NCBI RefSeq assembly: GCF_938030815.1
Contig: NZ_CALHII010000128.1
Span: 1-21,925, forward strand
Length of the DNA stretch: 21,925 bases
Source of the DNA: an uncultured Campylobacter sp.
GTDB lineage: Bacteria; Campylobacterota; Campylobacteria; Campylobacterales; Campylobacteraceae
Reading direction: 5' to 3'
Shown: piece by piece, positions 1 through 7,895 of the stretch
Position numbering within the stretch: the stretch's first letter is position 1
Layout of the letters: every line of letters begins with the position of its first letter
Position numbers and translations under genes: made by a program
Notes under the pieces: generated by a model
The model's input: only the letters and a program-made list of their open reading frames with translations
Databases searched by the model: none
Told to the model about the DNA's origin: nothing

Positions 1-27
1 TAAAATTCGTTATGAAATTAAAAAATT

Positions 28-861
28 TCAAGCGCTTTGTCGCTCGCCACCTCTTTTAAATTTAGCGTCCAAAAATACGCAGAATTTCACGCCGTATAGG
101 TAGAAAATCCAGCTTATGTAGATCCACAGAAAGAAAAATAACGCGACCGAAAACGAGCCATAGATGCTAAGATAGGTTTTGTTATAAAAGACGTATTGCG
201 CAAAAACCAGTCTTGAAAGCCACCATAAAATCGATGCTACGAGCGATGAGGCAAGCACTGCTTTTGCGCGGATCTCGCGGTTGATCGCCGTAGCATAAGT
301 GATCGCAAAAATCCCCCAAACGATTAAGTAGGGTAGAATTTTAAGCAAATTTATCCAGCTCGTAAGCTCGGTTTTATTTAGTAGTTCCTGAAGCTCGCCG
401 CTGATATAAAACGACGCTCCAAGCCCCACAGGAGCGAGCGTCATCAGCGTCCAGTAGGTGCTTAGACTCTTAAAAAAGCTCCGCTCGGGCGAATGTGAAA
501 TGCGCGCGATAATCGCTTCAAAGTCCCCGAAAAACAGCACCGACGTAACTAATACTGCGCAAAAGCCCGTTACGCCAAGGCTTAGGCCGTTAGCCATAAA
601 TTCTTCGATATAGTGTGCCATGCTCGCTTGATTTGCAGGCAGGAAGTTTGAAAAAATAAAGCCCATAATCTTGTCGTAGTAGCCTTTAAAGCTTGGTAGC
701 TGCATAAAGACGCTAAGCGAAACCATCAGCACCGGCAGTAGCGCCAGAATCGTGTGAAAGCTAAGGCTTGATGCATGGTGCATGAGCTCGGCATCGTAGA
801 GGCGGTGGAAGTTTTTAAGTCGGTTTTGTGCTTGCTTAAGCGCCGGTATTAGTTTTTTCAT
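28..861 (-). CDS. YihY/BrkB-family inner-membrane protein
   Basis: The 277-residue product has about six hydrophobic segments: near residues 30-52, 95-113, 136-154, 170-190, 198-217 and 230-258. They are separated by short loops and followed by a basic C-terminus (AKFKRGGER). Order, length and the N-terminal pattern (a short basic stretch, then a helix starting SLSFHTILALLPVLM) fit the YihY/BrkB (formerly 'RNase BN') family of inner-membrane proteins, whose biochemical role is not settled; the RNase BN name is a historic misassignment. The gene stands alone, divergent from the TonB receptor. No Shine-Dalgarno sequence is visible before the ATG at 861. On the minus strand a TAAAAT word (plus strand 869-874) lies only about 8 bases upstream, so a leaderless or very short-leader transcript is possible. 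Family assignment is fairly sure; function unknown. Confidence 0.85.
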   Translation of the reverse strand: MKKLIPALKQAQNRLKNFHRLYDAELMHHASSLSFHTILALLPVLMVSLSVFMQLPSFKGYYDKIMGFIFSNFLPANQASMAHYIEEFMANGLSLGVTGFCAVLVTSVLFFGDFEAIIARISHSPERSFFKSLSTYWTLMTLAPVGLGASFYISGELQELLNKTELTSWINLLKILPYLIVWGIFAITYATAINREIRAKAVLASSLVASILWWLSRLVFAQYVFYNKTYLSIYGSFSVALFFFLWIYISWIFYLYGVKFCVFLDAKFKRGGERQSA

Positions 862-1014
862 ACGGGCGATTTTACATTAAAATTTTAGAATTTCATATAA
901 ATTTGCGCAATTTTTCTTTTGTATCTCAGTATATCGTCTATGAAATTTTAAACTGCAAAAATGCGACTACAAATATATAAATTTATATCTCGAATTTAGT
1001 CTAAATTTAGGAAA

Positions 1015-1034
1015 ATTTTTCTAATATGCTAAAA
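1015..1034 (+). promoter_or_regulatory. Candidate promoter of the TonB receptor gene
   Basis: A T-rich run (ATTTTTC) is followed by TAATAT at 1022-1027, in the Campylobacter/Helicobacter sigma-70 style where a T-rich block replaces a defined -35. A transcript starting near 1034 would exclude the ATG at 1026, which favours initiation at 1071 or 1089. The AT-rich DNA at 1031-1052 could hold a Fur site, but no convincing Fur box was seen. Confidence 0.4.
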
Positions 1035-1070
1035 AATAATATTAAATATATCCATAACGAAGGGAAAATA

Positions 1071-3407
1071 ATGGAACGAAGGAAAACGATGAAATTTAAA
1101 ATTTCATTAGCGGCATGTATGTGTCTGCTATGCAGCAGTTTGGCTGCAGTGCAAAGTGGCGGTAATTCTGCGCCTGAAAAATCGCAGAATATGGGCGTAA
1201 TCGAGGTAAATTCCGTCGGCGATAATATCAGCGAGAGCGGCATCGACGAGGGCTTTTTGAGCAAAAACGTGCAGCAAGGCATGCTTGCTGGCAAGCGCGC
1301 TTTAGATCTTCCGTATCAGATCAACACGATCAGCAAGGAAATCATAAATCACCAAGGCGTCACCGGCTACGAGGAAGCGGTCAAATACTTCCCGTCCGCG
1401 CAGATTCAGATGCGCGGCGGCGCTACGGTCGGACGCCCGCAGACGCGCGGCTTTGAGGGCAGCGTCGTAGGCAACAGCTTCTGGGACGGCTTTTATACGA
1501 TTTCGACGACGGCGATTCCGATGGCGATGTTTGAGAGCTTTCAAGTGCAAAACGGCGTCGCGGGCTCGCTCTACGGCGCGCAAAACCCGGTCGGGATTTT
1601 CAGCTACACGCGCAAGCGCCCCGTAAAAGATCAATACATAATTTGGGGCGATTATATGTCGCGAAGCAACCTAGGTCTTGGGCTTGATCTATCGAATAAA
1701 TTTGAAAAATTCGGCTACCGCGCGGTATTTTACGGATCAAACGGCGACAGACAGCCTAAAGGCTCCAACCTTCAGCGCCGCCTAGCCAGCGTCACGATGG
1801 AATTTTATCCTACGGGCGATCTAATGTTTGAAACCGCGGCGAGCTACTATGAGCACAATACCAAGGGTTTTGCGGGGCAGTTTGCCTTAGGCGTTAAAGA
1901 CGGCAAGATTACGGACGGAATTACGCTTCCAAGAGCAGTAGATTCCTCAGAACGCGGTCTTGGTCAGAGTTTCGGAGGCATGCATCTAAAAACCACTACC
2001 GCAAGCGCGAAATTTAAATTTACGCCTACCGATAAATGGTATTTAGAGGGCGGCTTTCAGTTTCAGCGCGCCGATCGCGACACTCACGGCGTCGTAAACT
2101 ATTTGCTTCCCGAAGGATTTGATTGCGCGAATTATGCTGCTTTACCGAATAATAAAAAGCCTCCTATATGTGTAGCTAATCCAAACGCGAAATGGACGCA
2201 GCCGGGCGATTATTATACTCAACACAGCGGTGGTGCTATAGCAGCGTATAGATTTGATTTACCGAGCGGCTATCTTAAGGCAAACACGCAGTTTAATACG
2301 GGCGATATCGAACATGATTTCAGCGTGCAGACCAATGGCTATCACTGGACGCAGGATAGATATAAAAATGCGAGCACCAACTACACCTCGCCTACCATAG
2401 GCAATATATATGATCCTAAAATTCTAAATTACACCGGTGCTAGGCGCGGAAGCGGGCTGTATCACTACGCTGTTTTGGATATGTATAACGTCTCGGCGCT
2501 AGATGATATCACGATAAACGATAAATTTGACGTGATGCTAAGCGCATCTAAGGCGTGGATGAGACAGGAATCTTACGATGATCGCCAACAAAGACTTGTA
2601 AAAGCCTATAGCGATTCGGGCTATAGTTGGGCGGGCAGCTTGATCTTCCATCCGATAGAGGATGCCAGCATCTACTACACCTACGCAGATAGCTTGCAGC
2701 AGGGCTCTACATTTACTTATCCAACGAGCAGCCCGCACGCAGGTGAGGTTGCCTCTACGTCGCCGTATCGCTCCAAGCAGCATGAGATCGGCGCTAAGAT
2801 CCGCGTAGCAGATATGATCGATTTTAGCGTAGCGTATTTCGATATACGTCGTCCGATCGCCTACTTAAATAGCTCTACCGGACGCTACGGCATAAACGGT
2901 GAGCAGCGCAACCGCGGATTTGAGTTTATGAGCGGCGGACGAATTACGCAAAATTTAAGCGTACTCGGAGGCTTTACCTACATCGATCCAAAGATGCATA
3001 ACGTAAGCATCGCGGGCGCTAACCGCAAGGTCGTAAACGGCATTCCTAAACTAAACGCAAATTTAATGCTTGATTACGTGATCCCCGGCACCAATAAACT
3101 TGCGATCAGTACGAATTTCCACTACACCGGCAAGATGTATCTGGACGATCTAAATACCCAGAGCACTCCTAGCTTTTTCGTTACTGATCTTGGCATGAGA
3201 TATACGAGCGAGCACCTTTTGGGCGATAAGACGACGCTGCGCTTCAACGTAAATAACGTATTTAACAAAAAATACTGGGCTGGAATGTATCCTGCTAGCG
3301 CTGACGGTGCGGGCGGACTTAACGTCGCTAGCGTGCTAGGCTCGGCAAACGGCGTAACGCTGGGTGAGAGCAGAAGCTTTATGCTCTCTGCGGAGGTGAA
3401 ATTTTAA
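1071..3407 (+). CDS. TonB-dependent outer-membrane receptor (siderophore-receptor type)
   Basis: This outer-membrane beta-barrel probably imports a ferric siderophore or another metal chelate using TonB energy. The chosen start gives 778 residues. ATG 1071 has an AAGGGA ribosome site 6 bases upstream; ATG 1089 has AAGGA at similar spacing and gives a cleaner signal peptide (MKFKISLAACMCLLCSSLAA). The in-frame ATG at 1026 overlaps a likely -10 box and is rejected. After the signal peptide comes a TonB-box-like stretch (GVIEVNSVGD). The plug domain includes QTRGFEG, IPMAMFESFQVQNG and GSLYGAQNPVG, typical of the siderophore-receptor subfamily. A long barrel follows and ends in Phe after LSAEVKF, the usual barrel-assembly signal. 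Two cysteines in FDCANYAALPNNKKPPICV may form a disulfide in an extracellular loop. The ligand cannot be told from sequence. The gene stands alone, with a promoter before it and a strong terminator after it. Confidence 0.9.
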   Translation: MERRKTMKFKISLAACMCLLCSSLAAVQSGGNSAPEKSQNMGVIEVNSVGDNISESGIDEGFLSKNVQQGMLAGKRALDLPYQINTISKEIINHQGVTGYEEAVKYFPSAQIQMRGGATVGRPQTRGFEGSVVGNSFWDGFYTISTTAIPMAMFESFQVQNGVAGSLYGAQNPVGIFSYTRKRPVKDQYIIWGDYMSRSNLGLGLDLSNKFEKFGYRAVFYGSNGDRQPKGSNLQRRLASVTMEFYPTGDLMFETAASYYEHNTKGFAGQFALGVKDGKITDGITLPRAVDSSERGLGQSFGGMHLKTTTASAKFKFTPTDKWYLEGGFQFQRADRDTHGVVNYLLPEGFDCANYAALPNNKKPPICVANPNAKWTQPGDYYTQHSGGAIAAYRFDLPSGYLKANTQFNTGDIEHDFSVQTNGYHWTQDRYKNASTNYTSPTIGNIYDPKILNYTGARRGSGLYHYAVLDMYNVSALDDITINDKFDVMLSASKAWMRQESYDDRQQRLVKAYSDSGYSWAGSLIFHPIEDASIYYTYADSLQQGSTFTYPTSSPHAGEVASTSPYRSKQHEIGAKIRVADMIDFSVAYFDIRRPIAYLNSSTGRYGINGEQRNRGFEFMSGGRITQNLSVLGGFTYIDPKMHNVSIAGANRKVVNGIPKLNANLMLDYVIPGTNKLAISTNFHYTGKMYLDDLNTQSTPSFFVTDLGMRYTSEHLLGDKTTLRFNVNNVFNKKYWAGMYPASADGAGGLNVASVLGSANGVTLGESRSFMLSAEVKF

Positions 3408-3435
3408 AATTTAGCGGGCTTAAAATTTCTACTTC

Positions 3436-3470
3436 AGCGGCGCGAATGGTTATAGCGCCGCTTTTAAATT
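3436..3470 (+). terminator. Rho-independent terminator after the TonB receptor
   Basis: AGCGGCGC (3436-3443) and GCGCCGCT (3455-3462) form a perfect 8-bp GC-rich stem with an 11-base loop. The stem is followed at once by TTTTAAATTT. It lies 29 bases after the receptor stop codon. Confidence 0.85.
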
Positions 3471-3510
3471 TATGAAATTTTATCGCTCTAAGCAGCAAGA
3501 CTAAATTTAA

Positions 3511-3549
3511 CGAGGCTTGGTTTTAATATATTTTAAAATTTAAGCCTCG
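3511..3549. repeat. Second hairpin: inverted repeat in the 3408-3699 gap
   Basis: CGAGGCTT (3511-3518) and AAGCCTCG (3542-3549) are perfect inverted repeats around a 23-base AT-only-rich loop that is itself nearly palindromic (TTTTAATATATTTTAAAA). It could be a back-up terminator or a protein-binding palindrome. The remainder of the gap, about 3551-3660, is AT-rich AAATTT-type sequence with no gene. Confidence 0.5.
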
Positions 3550-3659
3550 GATTTTGGAATTTTAAACATTGATTTTAAAATTTCGATCTTAAAATTTTAA
3601 GTCGCTGCGCCTAAGCTCGCCCGCAAAATTTATCCGCGCGCGGTTTAAAATTTAGCCGT

Positions 3660-3680
3660 TTTTGGTTATAATCTTTGCAA
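3660..3680 (+). promoter_or_regulatory. Promoter of the TrkA-C protein gene and downstream block
   Basis: TTTTTGG runs directly into TATAAT at 3667-3672, a textbook epsilonproteobacterial sigma-70 promoter (T-rich block plus extended -10). Predicted start is near 3679, with a leader of about 20 bases carrying the ribosome site GGAGAG ahead of ATG 3700. Confidence 0.65.
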
Positions 3681-3699
3681 AACCACGAAACGGAGAGCA

Positions 3700-5118
3700 A
3701 TGAAACAAGTTTTAATCATCGCAAGCGGAAAGTTTGCACGCCATTTTTTATCCAAAGTTTGTAAAATCAAAGATGTCATCAGATCATATCGCGTCATAGC
3801 TAAAAATACGGATGCCGTGCCCTCAGAGCTTGAAAACGAGTCAAATTTTTCAGTCGAGATTTTTGATCCTACTAGCATTGAGCGGCTACGCGTGGTGCTG
3901 GCAGGAGAGGAATTTGACCGCTGCATAGTGATAATGGAGGATGAATTTGACACTAAAGTAACGCTTGAAAATTTAAAGACGCTCGCTCCGGATTTAGAGC
4001 TTTACGTGGCCGATTTTTGGGGACTTTTGCGCGAAAATAAAAATGAAGCTCACGTAAAAATCGTAAATACCCTCGCGCTAAATTCCTCGCGCTTCATCGG
4101 CTTTTTGCCCGATAGCCCCGTTTTTGCTGATAACATTGGGCTTGGGCGCGGAGAGATAATGGAGGTAAAAGTGCCCGTAGGAAGCTCGTTTGCGTATAAA
4201 AAAATCAGTACGCTTTCTAATGTCAAATATCAAATTCCGATGATCTACCGTCACAATAATTACATCGTAACGACGCCCGGCTCGCGGATATATCCGAATG
4301 ATACGATCTTGGTCGTTGGTGAGCCTAGCGCGCTGCGAGCGGTGTTTGCTGAAGTAAAAAAGCAAAGCGGGCAATTTCCATCTCCGTTTGGGCTAAATAT
4401 TTTCGCGCTAATCGATATGAAAAAAATGAGCGGCGACGAGATAGCTAGGACGGTTAGGGCGCTTGAGTTTTTGGATTTGCATATTAGAAATCATAAAATT
4501 TATTTAAGAATTTTAAATCCTCTGCTAAACGACGCTTTTAGCCAGCTTAAAGCGCTGTGTGGGCGGGATAAATTTGAAATTCTCATCAATTACTCGGGCG
4601 AATTAAATTTAAAGCGCGACGTGAGCGAAAATAAAGCAGGCTTGGTAGTTTGCTCAAGCGGAGTTTTCGAGGCGAAAAAAGCAGCACTTAAAGCGCTTGA
4701 AATCCCCGTGCTAAGCCTTGGAGAGGGCGAGCTAAAAGATGTGCGTAAAAGTGTCGTGCTAAGTGCCGGCGAGCGGCTTCGCGAGGAATCAAGTATCGTC
4801 TTTGACATCAGCTCGCAGCTAGGGCTAGATGTGTATTTGTATCTTTTCGGCGAGAGCGAAAAGGGCGAGTTTGCGCAAAGCTACGTGAGCTTATCGAAGC
4901 TTTTTAAGCAGAGTTTATTCGTGATTCCTTGCGAGCGACAAAATCCGATTTTAGCGTTAGGCAGCGAGCGAGATCTGCTGCAGTTCGTGCCATTTAATGA
5001 TAGAATTTTGGCGCGCAAGCTCACGTCGATTTTTAATCAGGATTTGGATCAAATGTATTTTAAACTCGGCAAAAATCATCAAATTTTCGTTCCGAGCGAT
5101 TACGGGTATGAAAAGTAA
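3700..5118 (+). CDS. TrkA-C (RCK) domain protein, probable nucleotide/ion-sensing regulator
   Basis: The 472-residue protein has no membrane segments. It begins with a Rossmann-like TrkA-N half (KQVLIIASGKFARHFL, residues 2-18; acidic strand ends further on). A recognisable RCK-C/TrkA-C fold follows at about residues 145-215 (GRGEIMEVKVPVGSSF, PGSRIYPNDTILVVGE). The C-terminal half, about residues 220-472, has no motif I can name. RCK domains usually bind nucleotides or ions and gate K+ transport, but no channel partner is adjacent. In epsilonproteobacteria a COG3400-like protein of this type is commonly found near tgt and aroB (recalled, not searched). It has its own promoter and is followed after 42 bases by aroB. 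Family placement is good; function is inferred. Confidence 0.75.
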   Translation: MKQVLIIASGKFARHFLSKVCKIKDVIRSYRVIAKNTDAVPSELENESNFSVEIFDPTSIERLRVVLAGEEFDRCIVIMEDEFDTKVTLENLKTLAPDLELYVADFWGLLRENKNEAHVKIVNTLALNSSRFIGFLPDSPVFADNIGLGRGEIMEVKVPVGSSFAYKKISTLSNVKYQIPMIYRHNNYIVTTPGSRIYPNDTILVVGEPSALRAVFAEVKKQSGQFPSPFGLNIFALIDMKKMSGDEIARTVRALEFLDLHIRNHKIYLRILNPLLNDAFSQLKALCGRDKFEILINYSGELNLKRDVSENKAGLVVCSSGVFEAKKAALKALEIPVLSLGEGELKDVRKSVVLSAGERLREESSIVFDISSQLGLDVYLYLFGESEKGEFAQSYVSLSKLFKQSLFVIPCERQNPILALGSERDLLQFVPFNDRILARKLTSIFNQDLDQMYFKLGKNHQIFVPSDYGYEK

Positions 5119-5124
5119 TCGAAA

Positions 5125-5145
5125 TTTATGTTACAATTACCCAAA
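5125..5145 (+). promoter_or_regulatory. Candidate promoter of aroB
   Basis: TACAAT at 5132-5137 is preceded by AAATTTATG. Together they form a plausible -10 region in the 42-base gap before aroB, with an AAAGG ribosome site at about 5150. Read-through from the upstream gene is equally possible. Confidence 0.4.
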
Positions 5146-5160
5146 AATCAAAGGTAGCGT

Positions 5161-6192
5161 ATGAAAATCGATCTTAATTTAGGTAAAAAATACAGCGTTT
5201 TTATCGACGAATTGCAAGAGATTAAACTCAAAGGCAAGGTAGCGATCATCACAAACCCCAAAGTAGGGGGGCTGTGGCTTGATTTCTTACTGCAGCGGCT
5301 AGATTGCGAGCAAAAATTTATCATCACGATCCCAGACGGCGAGGAGTATAAAAATACCGCGAGCGTGGAGCAAATCTTAGAGCAGCTTTTCAGCTCCAAG
5401 CTTGATCGCAAAAGCACGCTCATTGCTCTTGGCGGCGGCGTCATCAGCGATATAACGGGCTTTTGCGCGAGCATTTATGAGCGCGGTATCGATTTTATCA
5501 ATATACCTACGACATTGCTAGCGCAAGTGGATGCAAGCGTCGGCGGCAAGACGGGCGTGAATAATCGCTTCGGCAAAAATTTAATCGGCTCCTTTTATCA
5601 GCCGCGCGCGGTTTATTGCGAGAGTAAATTTTTATCGACGCTTCCTGCGCGAGAGTTTGCCGCAGGCGTCGCAGAGGCGGTAAAGATGGCTGTATGCTTT
5701 GATGGCGAGCTGTTTAAATTTTTCGAGACGCACGATCTAAAAAGCGCCGATGAAATTTCGCATATAATCGCGCGCTGCATGGCTATCAAAGCTGACGTCG
5801 TAGCTCGCGACGAGCGCGAAAGCGGCGTGCGTGCAGTGTTAAACTACGGACACACCTTTGCTCACGCTATCGAAAAAATTACTGATTATAAAAAATTTTT
5901 GCACGGCGAGGCTGTGGCGATCGGAATGTCGATGGCAAATGCGCTAGCGCGTCGCCTCGGTAAACTAAGCGGCGAACAGGAGGAGCAGATCCGTAAAGTG
6001 CTTCAAAAATTCGCGCTTCCGATAAAATTCCACGTAGAGGATGCGGCGGAATTTTACGAGCTGTTTTTTCTCGATAAAAAAAGTGAAAACGGCAAGATAA
6101 AATTTATCCTGCCAGATGGCATCGGTAAATTTAGTATTGCCGATGATATAGACAAAGCCTCGGTAATAGCCACGTTAAGAGAGTTTGCATGA
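5161..6192 (+). CDS. aroB: 3-dehydroquinate synthase
   Basis: Cytoplasmic shikimate-pathway enzyme that converts DAHP to 3-dehydroquinate using NAD+ and a divalent metal. The 343-residue length is normal for the bacterial family. The NAD-binding GGGVISD motif is at residues 91-97. The signature PTTLLAQVDASVGGKTGVN starts at residue 116. The three metal-ligand regions are all present: AAGVAEAVKMA (Glu), NYGHTFAHAIE (His) and LHGEAVAIGM (His). The start ATG follows an AAAGG ribosome site. The stop overlaps the next start (ATGA at 6189-6192), indicating translational coupling with the MscS channel gene. Confidence 0.97.
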   Translation: MKIDLNLGKKYSVFIDELQEIKLKGKVAIITNPKVGGLWLDFLLQRLDCEQKFIITIPDGEEYKNTASVEQILEQLFSSKLDRKSTLIALGGGVISDITGFCASIYERGIDFINIPTTLLAQVDASVGGKTGVNNRFGKNLIGSFYQPRAVYCESKFLSTLPAREFAAGVAEAVKMAVCFDGELFKFFETHDLKSADEISHIIARCMAIKADVVARDERESGVRAVLNYGHTFAHAIEKITDYKKFLHGEAVAIGMSMANALARRLGKLSGEQEEQIRKVLQKFALPIKFHVEDAAEFYELFFLDKKSENGKIKFILPDGIGKFSIADDIDKASVIATLREFA

Positions 6193-7895
6193 AAATAATC
6201 CTAGCCGTTTTTTTGATTTTTAGCCTTGGTTTTTGCGAGGGAAATTTTACGGCTGCAAATCCGAGCGCGCAGATCGGCTCCGGCGCGCCTCAAAACGACA
6301 AAAATCAGACGCAAAGCGCGGAGCTCGCTCCATCGCTAAAAGCTCAAATAAAAGCGATAGACGATGAGATCAAAAATAATATCTGGGTCTCGCGCTTTTC
6401 AAATTTCATCGGCTATCAAAATTTACAAAAGCAATCCAGCCAGCTCGAAGCGGAGCTAAAAAAGAGCGCCGGCACCGATAAGATCGCAGAGATTCAAAAA
6501 AGACTTCGCGCCGTAAAAGAGCAGCTCATACTGCTAAAAGAGTATGAAAAATCTCCGTTTTTAGATATCATCGCGATGCCTGAAACTCCCGAGCCTGCGC
6601 GCATTACAAATCCTTTTTCGATAATTTCAGGTTTTTCTACGATTAGAAATTTGCAAGCTCAAAAGATGGAGCAGAAAAACGCCATCGAAAATATTAAAGC
6701 TTTAATCGATAAACTTGAAGCAAAAAGGGCGCTATATGAGCGCTTGATGCAGATTGATACGGACGCAAGCGCTGCGGCGGAGCTTAAAAGCTTAGATTAC
6801 GAGCTTAGCGAGTTTAGCTCCGCATATGAGATCGCGCAGACTACGTATGACGTTTACGAAAAAAAGATCAACTCCCAAATTGCCGTGCAGACCGCAGATA
6901 TAAAAGCTCAAATCAAGCGCGCGGGAAATATTGCTGTATGGATACTCGTAGTCATTGCACTGTCGTTTTTATGCAAGGTAGTGGCGAAAAAATATATCAA
7001 AAACGACGAGAATTTTTATATCGTAAATAAAGCTATCAATGTTTTAAATTTCACGCTGATCGCGCTGATACTGCTCTTTTCTTACATCGAGAATATGACG
7101 CATTTCGTGACGGTTTTAGGCTTTGCCTCGGCAGGTCTTGCGATTGCGATGAAAGATATGTTTATGAGCTCCTTAGGCTGGCTTACGATTGTGCTTGGTG
7201 GCAGCTTTCGCGTGGGCGATCGCATAAGGGTGCATAAAAACGGCGAGACCTACGTAGGCGATATCATCGATATTTCAGTGCTTAGGATGACGATTTTTGA
7301 GGACGTCACTATGACTACGTGGAGAGAAAATAAACGCGCAGGCAGGGTAATTTTCATACCGAATAATTATATTTTTACCGATCTTATCTCAAACTACACC
7401 CATAGCGGACTTAAGACCGTCTGGGACGGCATCAGCATACTTTTAACATTTGATAGCAACCATAAAAAGGCGATGTATCTCATAAAAAACATCGTACGGA
7501 AGTATTCCAAAGGCTACACCGACATCGCCAAAAAGCAGATGGGCAAGCTTCGTTCGCAATACAGCATCAAAAATCCAAACGTCGAGCCTAGAATTTTTAG
7601 CTTTTTTGAGCCATACGGCATTGAAATTTCGGTTTGGTATATGACGAACTCTTACGCTACGCTCGGGCTTCGCAGCAACATCTCGGCTGAAATTTTAGAC
7701 GCCCTAAGAAGCGAGCCCGACATCAAGATCGCCTATCCTGCTTATACGCTTTTTAACGGCAAAAATTATGCGGCTGCGGGCGGAAATTTTGCGGCGCAAG
7801 ATCTCGGCTCCGAGCAGCAAGGCTCACAAAATTTAAACGCAGCGGCGCAGGGTGCGGGCTTTGCCGCAGGAAGCGGATCGGGGAGCGAAATTTGA
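6189..7895 (+). CDS. MscS-family mechanosensitive channel with periplasmic coiled-coil domain
   Basis: This 568-residue inner-membrane channel should open under hypo-osmotic tension. It starts with a signal-like segment (MKIILAVFLIFSLGFCEG). A long, charged, probably periplasmic helical region follows (about residues 48-240, heptad-like Leu/Ile/Lys/Glu). Transmembrane helices lie near 245-265 and 280-300. The pore helix has the small-residue pattern VLGFASAGLAIAMKD, then LGGSFRVGDRIRV. The MscS beta-domain signature is seen in VIFIPNNYIFTDLISNY. It is larger than E. coli MscS (286 residues). The last ~40 residues are a Gly/Ala/Gln/Ser tail unlike the rest. The gene overlaps aroB by 4 bases and mtaB by 4 bases, so the three are co-translated. 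The LGFC stretch is not a good lipobox, so lipoprotein processing is unlikely. Confidence 0.92.
   Translation: MKIILAVFLIFSLGFCEGNFTAANPSAQIGSGAPQNDKNQTQSAELAPSLKAQIKAIDDEIKNNIWVSRFSNFIGYQNLQKQSSQLEAELKKSAGTDKIAEIQKRLRAVKEQLILLKEYEKSPFLDIIAMPETPEPARITNPFSIISGFSTIRNLQAQKMEQKNAIENIKALIDKLEAKRALYERLMQIDTDASAAAELKSLDYELSEFSSAYEIAQTTYDVYEKKINSQIAVQTADIKAQIKRAGNIAVWILVVIALSFLCKVVAKKYIKNDENFYIVNKAINVLNFTLIALILLFSYIENMTHFVTVLGFASAGLAIAMKDMFMSSLGWLTIVLGGSFRVGDRIRVHKNGETYVGDIIDISVLRMTIFEDVTMTTWRENKRAGRVIFIPNNYIFTDLISNYTHSGLKTVWDGISILLTFDSNHKKAMYLIKNIVRKYSKGYTDIAKKQMGKLRSQYSIKNPNVEPRIFSFFEPYGIEISVWYMTNSYATLGLRSNISAEILDALRSEPDIKIAYPAYTLFNGKNYAAAGGNFAAQDLGSEQQGSQNLNAAAQGAGFAAGSGSGSEI

Noticed and set aside
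1026..1070. In-frame N-terminal extension of the TonB receptor from ATG 1026
   Set aside because: The ATG overlaps a likely -10 box, has no ribosome site, and adds hydrophilic residues before a good signal peptide.
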